DNA of 21,238 nt from Competibacteraceae bacterium UBA6584 (GTDB lineage Bacteria; Pseudomonadota; Gammaproteobacteria; Competibacterales; Competibacteraceae), in contig DJIW01000046.1 of assembly GCA_002433805.1 (NCBI GenBank), positions 1 through 21,238 of the forward strand. Direction: 5' to 3'. The position numbers and the translations under genes were made by a program. This document shows, in pieces, positions 15,896 through 21,238 of this stretch. The notes below the pieces were generated by a model, which did not search any database, was not told the origin of the DNA, and was given only the letters and a program-made list of their open reading frames with translations. Every line of letters starts with the position of its first letter. Position 1 is the stretch's first letter.

Positions 15896-16611
15896 AGCGG
15901 GCGCTGGTGACCGGCGGCAGCGGCGACATCGGCCGGGCCATCTGCCAGCGGCTGGCCAACGACGGAATGGAGGTCATCGTCCACGCCTACCAGCACCCCG
16001 AACGGGCGGCGGAGGTGGTCAAGGCGATCCAGGCGGTCGGCGGCTCGGCGGAGGTGACAGCCTTCGACGTTGCCGACGAAGCACAGTCCCGCCGCTTGCT
16101 GGCGGAACTGCTGGACAAGGGGCCGATTCAAGTGGTGGTCAACAACGCCGGCGTTCACGACGACGCACCGCTGGCCGGGATGTCATCGGCGCAGTGGCAT
16201 CGGGTGATCGACGTGTGCCTGCACGGCTTTTTCAACGTGACTCAGCCCTTGTTGCTGCCGATGATCGGGGCGCGCTGGGGCCGCATCATCAACATTTCCT
16301 CGCTGGCCGGCGTGGCCGGCAATCGCGGCCAAGCCAACTACGCTGCCGCCAAAGCCGGCTTGCACGGCGCGACCAAGGCGCTGGCGCTGGAGCTGGCCTC
16401 GCGCGGGATCACGGTCAACGCCGTCGCGCCGGGCATCATCGCCGGGCAAGCCAGCGACTCCGCCTTCGACCGTGCGGCCATCAAGCGGCTGGTGCCGGCC
16501 CAGCGCGCCGGCGCGCCGGCCGAAGTCGCGGCCTTGGTGGGGTTTCTGGCGTCCGACGCGGCGGCTTATTTGACCGGGCAGATCATCAGTCTCAACGGCG
16601 GCGTGGTCTGA
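15892..16611 (+). CDS. fabG: 3-oxoacyl-ACP reductase (FabG/ApeQ-like)
   Basis: A 239-residue classical short-chain dehydrogenase. The cofactor loop TGGSGDIG is at 7-14 and NNAG at 84-87. The catalytic set is S137 (NISSLAG), Y150 and K154 (YAAAK), with an LNGGVV C-terminus. It reduces the 3-ketoacyl-ACP formed by the KS, with NADPH expected. The ATG at 15892 overlaps the preceding stop (ATGA). A longer open reading upstream of this ATG runs through the previous gene in another frame and is not real. With the KS, CLF and two dehydratases it completes the elongation cycle. Confidence 0.94.
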   Translation: MKRALVTGGSGDIGRAICQRLANDGMEVIVHAYQHPERAAEVVKAIQAVGGSAEVTAFDVADEAQSRRLLAELLDKGPIQVVVNNAGVHDDAPLAGMSSAQWHRVIDVCLHGFFNVTQPLLLPMIGARWGRIINISSLAGVAGNRGQANYAAAKAGLHGATKALALELASRGITVNAVAPGIIAGQASDSAFDRAAIKRLVPAQRAGAPAEVAALVGFLASDAAAYLTGQIISLNGGVV

Positions 16612-16617
16612 GCGGCC

Positions 16618-17402
16618 ATGACCGTCGCCGTCGTGATTCCGGCTTACAACGAAGCCGCCACCATCGCCGATATCGTCCGGCGCGCCCGCCAGCAGGTGGA
16701 TTGGGTGATGGTGGTGGACGACGGCTCCGGCGACGATAGCGCCGCGCGGGCGGAAGCGGCGGGCGCGACGGTGTTGCGCCAGCTTGAGAATCAGGGCAAG
16801 GGTGCGAGCCTGTGGCGCGGGATGCGCCATGCCATCGAGCGGGGCGCGGAGGCGGTCATTCCTTGGACGCCGACGGCCAGCATTGTCCGGAGGATATTCC
16901 CAAGCTGCTGGCCGCGCACCGGCGCGATCCCGAGCGCTTGATTGTCGCCGCGCGCCTGACCCACCGCGACCGCGCGCCCGGCCTGCGGCGTTTCGCCAAC
17001 GGCATGGCCGATTTCTGGGTGTCGTGGGCGGCCGGTTGCCCGATCGCCGACACCCAATCCGGTTTCCGACTGTATCCCAGCAGCTTTATTCGCCGGGCTC
17101 GCGGGCCGGGCCAACAGCGGCAGCAGGGTTTTGTGTTCGAAAGCGCTTTATGGATCCAGGCGGGCCGCTTGGGATGCTATCCGACAGCGGTGCCCATCGA
17201 GACGATTTACCACGCGCAAAGCCGTCCCAGCCATTACCGGGCGTGGTCGGATACCGCCCGGATCGTGCGCCTGGTGGCGGGGTCGCTGTTGCGGCGCGGC
17301 TTTTATCCGGCGGGCTTGCTGCGTTCCCTGCGGCTGCTACCATTACCCGCGATTGCTGATGAAATTCCAATTAAACAGGTAGATAGCGAGGACAGGTCAT
17401 GA
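16618..17402 (+). pseudogene. GT2 glycosyltransferase interrupted by a frameshift
   Basis: The N-terminal part (MTVAVVIPAYNEAATIADIV, then VMVVDDGSGDDS with D34-D35) is a family 2 glycosyltransferase in frame from 16618. At about 16860/16861 the sequence GTCATT-CCTTGGACGCC has lost one base relative to an expected ITLDADGQH coding stretch. Reading continues as LDADGQHCPEDIPKLLAAHR in another frame up to the stop at 17400-17402. With the base restored the protein would be about 261 residues, similar to polyprenol-type GT2 enzymes, with the nucleotide-sugar DxD motif at the break. The downstream frame is otherwise open and ends in an ATGA overlap. A sequencing error or a very recent mutation is therefore likelier than long decay. 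Confidence 0.8.
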
Positions 17403-17788
17403 ATTTAAAATTATGGATTCCCGCCATAGTGGCGTTGGGCTTGGTGTTGGGCGCTTGCCGGAACAATCCGGTCTATACGATTTCGGGCGCGCCGGTGACC
17501 ACCAGCACGCGCAATTACTCGATGGGCGACGTGCGAGGCGCCATTTTGCAGGCGGGGGCGTCGTTGGGCTGGCAAATGAGCATCATCAGGCCCGGTTTGG
17601 TCATCGGTACGCTGCGGGTGCGCGAGCATATGGCGAAGGTGGAAATTCCTTACGACCGTCACACCTACAGCATCCTGTATCGCGACAGCGATAACCTTGA
17701 TTACGACGGGGCGAACATCCACAGCAACTACAACGGCTGGATTCAAAATTTGAGTCGGGAGATCAACACGCGGCTCAGCCATTTGTAG
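17399..17788 (+). CDS. Small lipoprotein, function unknown
   Basis: A 129-residue protein with a lipoprotein signal: a hydrophobic stretch ends in the lipobox LGAC, with C20 as the lipidation site. The mature part (YTISGAPVTTS..., LGWQMSIIRPGLVIGTLRVREHMAKVEIPYD, YSILYRDSDNLDYDG, YNGWIQNLSREI) resembles small uncharacterised gammaproteobacterial lipoproteins. I do not know a function. The ATG overlaps the glycosyltransferase stop, so it is probably the last gene of the operon and may act in the outer membrane near the pigment. Confidence 0.82.
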   Translation: MNLKLWIPAIVALGLVLGACRNNPVYTISGAPVTTSTRNYSMGDVRGAILQAGASLGWQMSIIRPGLVIGTLRVREHMAKVEIPYDRHTYSILYRDSDNLDYDGANIHSNYNGWIQNLSREINTRLSHL

Positions 17789-17849
17789 CGGTCGGGCTTC
17801 GGCTGATTGACCGCCTGGGTTCCGGGCCGTCGGCCGCGCTGGACAGCAC

Positions 17850-19007
17850 ATGATCGGCGGAAGGCTATTCAATCCGTGTCGGACGGCTATTCCGGTCGCG
17901 CTGCTCGACAGCCCGTGGGTGCGACAAGCCTGGAGCGGCATCGATCCGACTCAAGTGTGGGATTGTCACGTCCACCTCGCGGGGCTGGGCGACGGCGGCA
18001 GCGGCATCGAGATCGGGCCGCAACTGTCGTCGCTGCGCCATCCGCTGCGTTACGCGCAACGCTTGTTCTATCTGAACGCCAGTTGCGCGCGGCACGCGCC
18101 GGGTCAGGTCGATGCGGCCTACGCCGCGCGATTGCTGAATCTATGCGACGCCATGCCGGCCGGCTTCAAGGTGCTGTTATTCGCCTTCGAGCGCTTCCAC
18201 GACGAGAATGGTCGACCCGAGATAGAGCGAACGTCTTTTTATATTCCCAATGCGTGGGCGGCGCGGTTGGCGCGCGAATTTCCGGCGCGGTTTGCGTGGG
18301 CGGCGTCGGTTCATCCTTATCGCGCCGATGCGGTCGATGCCTTGCACGCCAGCTTGGCGGATGGGGCGCGAGCGGTCAAATGGCTGCCGGCGGCGATGGG
18401 CATGGACCCCGCATCCGAGCGTTGCGAGGCTTTTTATCGAGCCTTGGCCGCGCGGCGCGTTCCCCTGATCGTTCATTGCGGGGATGAAAAGGCGGTTCAA
18501 GGCGGCGGCACGCATCACTTGGGCAATCCGCTGCGGCTGCGCCGCGCCTTGGATGCCGGGGTGCGGGTGATCGTAGCCCACTGCGCCACGCTCGGTGAGG
18601 ATGTGGATATAGACCAGGGCGAGCACGGGCCACGCCGGGCCAGTTTTGAGTTGCTGCTGCGGCTGTTTGAAGAACCGCGCGCCGCAACTTTGTACGGGGA
18701 TATTTCCGCCATCGCCCAACGCAACCGCAAGATCGCGGTGATTCGGACGCTTCTGGAGCGCGACGATCTGCACGGCCGTTTGCTGCAAGGTTCGGACTAT
18801 CCGCTGCCCGGCATCGTGCCGCTGACCTCGCCATCCGCCTTGGCTCGTAACGGGTTGTTGCCCGCCGACGCCGTGGCGGATTTGGCGTCGCTGCGCGAGC
18901 ATAATCCCTTACTGTTCGATTTCACGCTCAAGCGCTTGCTGTCTTGGCGGGGGTGCGCTTTTCCCGCATCTGTTTTTCATACCCGACCCTTTTTCGTAAG
19001 CGTATGA
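17850..19007 (+). CDS. Amidohydrolase-2 family metal-dependent hydrolase
   Basis: A 385-residue TIM-barrel protein with ordered metal-site motifs: WDCHVHL (H40, H42), VKWLP at about 176-180, IVHCGDE (H209), VAHCATLGED (H244) and QGSDYPLP (D316). This is the pattern of the amidohydrolase-related superfamily. That group includes both hydrolases and non-oxidative aryl decarboxylases (ACMSD / resorcylate decarboxylase type). The substrate cannot be read from the sequence. It lies 61 bp after the lipoprotein on the same strand, at the end of the GC-rich block. It could be part of the transcript or an independent gene. No signal peptide is seen. Confidence 0.78.
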   Translation: MIGGRLFNPCRTAIPVALLDSPWVRQAWSGIDPTQVWDCHVHLAGLGDGGSGIEIGPQLSSLRHPLRYAQRLFYLNASCARHAPGQVDAAYAARLLNLCDAMPAGFKVLLFAFERFHDENGRPEIERTSFYIPNAWAARLAREFPARFAWAASVHPYRADAVDALHASLADGARAVKWLPAAMGMDPASERCEAFYRALAARRVPLIVHCGDEKAVQGGGTHHLGNPLRLRRALDAGVRVIVAHCATLGEDVDIDQGEHGPRRASFELLLRLFEEPRAATLYGDISAIAQRNRKIAVIRTLLERDDLHGRLLQGSDYPLPGIVPLTSPSALARNGLLPADAVADLASLREHNPLLFDFTLKRLLSWRGCAFPASVFHTRPFFVSV

Positions 19008-19114
19008 CTTGATCATCTGGATCTCTCATGAGACCTACTAAGGCGATTAAACTGGACAGATACGCTTGACAGGCCCATAGGAAATTTCGAGAAGATCAGA
19101 TCGGACGATTACTC
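19008..19114. other. Junction between the GC-rich block and the transferred methyltransferase region
   Basis: A 107-base convergent gap. GC content falls here from the high level of the pigment cluster to the lower level of the right-hand gene. I see no direct repeats, tRNA end, transposase remnant or terminator hairpin in it. Confidence 0.4.
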
Positions 19115-21238
19115 TCAATCCTCATCTGCTTCCACAGCGGCTTCTGCGGGTCCGAGCCCAGCAAGAATCTGGTTGCGCGGGCGCAGTGTCACAGCATCTG
19201 ACGGATCACCAAGAACGCGATATGCTTTGAATACGTGCTCGCGCCCCGCGTTCGGATTGGCAGCCTTGGTGATGGAGATCTTGTTCGTACGTAGATCGAA
19301 GCTGTAGGCGACGACGACTTGATCGATTTCGCGGCGCCGGATTGTGCCAACTTCGATTAGGTCATCATCCACTACATGGTTGTCAGGAAGAATGAGTGTG
19401 CGGCGGTGCGCGGTTCCATCAGCTAGTGCGAAAGGTGTGGGCGCGACATACATTTTGCGGTCGCGCACGAGGATATCGCCGTAGCTGCCAAAACCCCGGA
19501 AACTCTTGTTCTTGTGAAAATAAGTGTTGTCGGCGTTAAGCAAGCTGCCGTGGCACAGTACGAAATCCAAGACCGGATATCGGTTGCCGTCCGGGTTTGC
19601 GGGATAGCGCCCGAATACGTAATAGACTTGCCGCCCGTTATGCTCGCCGCAAGGAACCTGCGAATTACAATCATAGTCGGCTTCGCGGCCAGGATAGGCA
19701 AGGCCCTTTAGCTCAAAACCTTCGGAAAAGCGCACAAGGCGGAAATCCGGGTAGGAATTGCGACCTGGCGAGTCGAAATTTAACCCGACAGATTCAAGCT
19801 GTTTTTTAAACCAGTTCTGAAAATGAAACTCCTTGTCGCTTCGGCCCTCGCGCTCAATTAGATCGCCGCGCTGGATCGCTTGTACGCAAGCTTTAAAAAT
19901 GGTAGAGGTATTCGACACTTTTGCATTGCTCCCTTCCGGTTTCCCAGATTTTCGGTTTTGTCCGTTCTGACCTCCGTGTATCTGGTCAATCAAGGCTTCG
20001 GTATCCACGTTTGCACGATCCAACTGATACAGTGCGGATTCCAAAGTTGGTGATCGTGAAAGCTGTCGCAGGAGTTGGGCCATTACGATAAGGCGCACAT
20101 CGTTGCGACTGAGTTTTCGGCGAGACGCAGCGCGCATACGGTCGGCCTGCATGGTCGCTAAAGGTGCGACAGTTTCCCAGAGATCGCCGTTCCAACATTG
20201 CGTTTTGAGTTGTGAACGCTTGCGACAAACGAGAATGATATCGAGGTCGATAGGTTCTTTGGCTTGAAGCTTTGGCATCGCCACCGACATCTCGGCCTTG
20301 ATAGGATGTGCTGCGCTGATCCCAAATCCAGCCTGCATTAATGCCTGAAGCATACAGCGCCAGCCCTCGGGACGCGAGTGATGATAGGTGAAGGCCAAAA
20401 GTCCGCCGTTTTTGAGAACGCGGTGCGTTTCCCGCCAAACTGCTGCAAGGCGGTCCGTAAAGCTTTCAGCCTTTGTGTTCTGTACTTCACGATCTGACCG
20501 CGTGCTGTCGGCAATCCGATAACCGTTATCTCCAAGGATGTGCCGCTGCCAGACATGGAAAAAGTCCGCGAGTTGCGAGTAGTGTACGTTATCGAAGAAC
20601 GGTGGATCGGTCAGCACGGTATCCACCGAAATATCCGGGAGATCGGTTATTCCAGAATCGCCGCAAGAGAGATAGACGCGACGGCCACTCGCGAAAGAGG
20701 CATAGTCGTGTGCAACCAGTGCACCGATTTTTTCGGAAAGACCATAAATTTTCGTGGTGCTTTTTTTGCCCTGTGTCTGATCTAGCCGCAGCTCAAAAGG
20801 ATTGTCAGCGTAATCAACAGCCCGCCGGATGCGGCTCTTAAATAGAGGGGAGAAGGAGCCAGAGCTTTTCTCTGTGCCCCACAAATTAGCTTCGAGCGGT
20901 ACACGCTCGGGTTTAAGGACGTGATGTGCGAACATGTGACGCACCGCGCCGGTTCCCTCTCCTTTATACGAGGTGAACATGTTGTTGAACTCTAGTGCAC
21001 CCGAGAACAGGCAGGTAAACAACTCTCGTAGGACGAGATCGGGCATAGTGCGGATGCGATCCGCAAGAATTGACAGGCACAGCAGCTGGCGCGCGTTGAA
21101 CATCTCATGCCAGTGACGGTAATTGTAGCCCAGAGCTTGATTTGTGTTATAACCAGGTGCAATCGCTACGACCGGGTACGCATTCTTGCGCTTGGCTAAT
21201 GCACGCTCCGCCTCTGCATAAAGTGCACGGTCCTCATC
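19115..21238 (-). CDS. DUF1156-like DNA methyltransferase with PD-ExK-like C-terminus (5' partial)
   Basis: The reading frame is open to the right edge, so the start lies outside the window. An ATG at 21103 is internal, because the codons before it encode APGYNTNQALGYNYRHWHE, a motif I associate with DUF1156-type methyltransferases. Counting from that ATG, TDPPFFDNVHYSQLADFF (about 165-182) is the amino-methyltransferase DPPY-type motif, followed by AVWRETHRVLKNGGLLAFTY. A low-complexity linker near 377-400 leads to a second domain. There EFHFQNWFKKQLESVG precedes YPDFRLVRFSEGFELKG, with D453, E464 and K466 spaced like a PD-(D/E)xK nuclease. Composition is less GC-rich than the rest, suggesting transfer. 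Likely restriction-modification or phage defence; the nuclease call is from motif only. Confidence 0.75.
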   Translation of the reverse strand, partial: DEDRALYAEAERALAKRKNAYPVVAIAPGYNTNQALGYNYRHWHEMFNARQLLCLSILADRIRTMPDLVLRELFTCLFSGALEFNNMFTSYKGEGTGAVRHMFAHHVLKPERVPLEANLWGTEKSSGSFSPLFKSRIRRAVDYADNPFELRLDQTQGKKSTTKIYGLSEKIGALVAHDYASFASGRRVYLSCGDSGITDLPDISVDTVLTDPPFFDNVHYSQLADFFHVWQRHILGDNGYRIADSTRSDREVQNTKAESFTDRLAAVWRETHRVLKNGGLLAFTYHHSRPEGWRCMLQALMQAGFGISAAHPIKAEMSVAMPKLQAKEPIDLDIILVCRKRSQLKTQCWNGDLWETVAPLATMQADRMRAASRRKLSRNDVRLIVMAQLLRQLSRSPTLESALYQLDRANVDTEALIDQIHGGQNGQNRKSGKPEGSNAKVSNTSTIFKACVQAIQRGDLIEREGRSDKEFHFQNWFKKQLESVGLNFDSPGRNSYPDFRLVRFSEGFELKGLAYPGREADYDCNSQVPCGEHNGRQVYYVFGRYPANPDGNRYPVLDFVLCHGSLLNADNTYFHKNKSFRGFGSYGDILVRDRKMYVAPTPFALADGTAHRRTLILPDNHVVDDDLIEVGTIRRREIDQVVVAYSFDLRTNKISITKAANPNAGREHVFKAYRVLGDPSDAVTLRPRNQILAGLGPAEAAVEADED

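Noticed and set aside
17789..17849. GC-rich gap after the lipoprotein considered as a terminator
   Set aside because: Short G/C complementarity exists but no stable stem followed by a T tract.
21101..21103. ATG at 21103 as the methyltransferase start
   Set aside because: The frame stays open upstream and encodes the conserved-looking GYNTNQALGYNYRHWHE segment, so the gene is truncated by the window edge.
1..21238. CRISPR array, tRNA or rRNA
   Set aside because: No regularly spaced repeats, cloverleaf-like sequence or rRNA signature was found by reading either strand.

Overview
The window looks like a piece of a GC-rich gammaproteobacterial chromosome. The aryl polyene genes, the UbiE-like methyltransferase, the DUF2970 protein and the small lipoprotein all point that way. 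An accumulibacter/competibacter- or xanthomonad-like relative is possible, but the genus cannot be fixed by reading alone. The left edge coincides with the terminal inverted repeat of an IS630-family element (1-1109), which suggests an assembly break at a repeat.

Region 1 (1-2444) holds the complete IS630 element, a short apparently gene-free stretch, and two minus-strand genes: a lysozyme/peptidoglycan-binding-like protein and a small DUF2970 membrane protein.

Region 2 (2568-17788, perhaps to 19007) is a biosynthetic cluster for an aryl polyene / xanthomonadin-type pigment. It opens with an acyl/aryl-ACP ligase, a small FabZ/ApeI-like dehydratase and a winged-helix methyltransferase. A GFA-family zinc protein follows. 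A minus-strand pair, chorismatase (XanB2/Hyg5/FkbO family) plus UbiE-like methyltransferase, is transcribed divergently from the long plus-strand operon. That operon encodes an acyl carrier protein, LpxL-like acyltransferase, DUF218/YdcF-like protein, chain-length-factor-like KS, ApeP-like dehydratase, LolA-like carrier, MMPL/RND exporter, ApeO-like KS with an intact Cys-His-His triad, a second chain-length-factor-like KS, FabG-like reductase, a frameshifted GT2 glycosyltransferase and a lipoprotein. Most operon junctions are 4-base ATGA/GTGA/TTGA overlaps or abut directly. Inferred pathway: chorismate gives hydroxybenzoate, which is activated and loaded on ACP. KS/CLF, ketoreductase and two dehydratases then build a conjugated polyene. 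Methyltransferases decorate the product, the acyltransferase and glycosyltransferase attach it to a lipid, and LolA/MMPL move it to the outer membrane.

Region 3 (17850-19007) is a metal-dependent amidohydrolase-family gene just after the operon; its link to the pigment is uncertain.

Region 4 (19115-21238, minus) is compositionally different (clearly less GC-rich) and encodes a large protein still open at the right edge. It joins a DPPF-type DNA methyltransferase (DUF1156-like) to a C-terminal region with a PD...ExK nuclease-like motif. It is probably part of a horizontally acquired restriction or anti-phage locus that continues outside the window.

No tRNA, rRNA, CRISPR array or convincing rho-independent terminator was seen.
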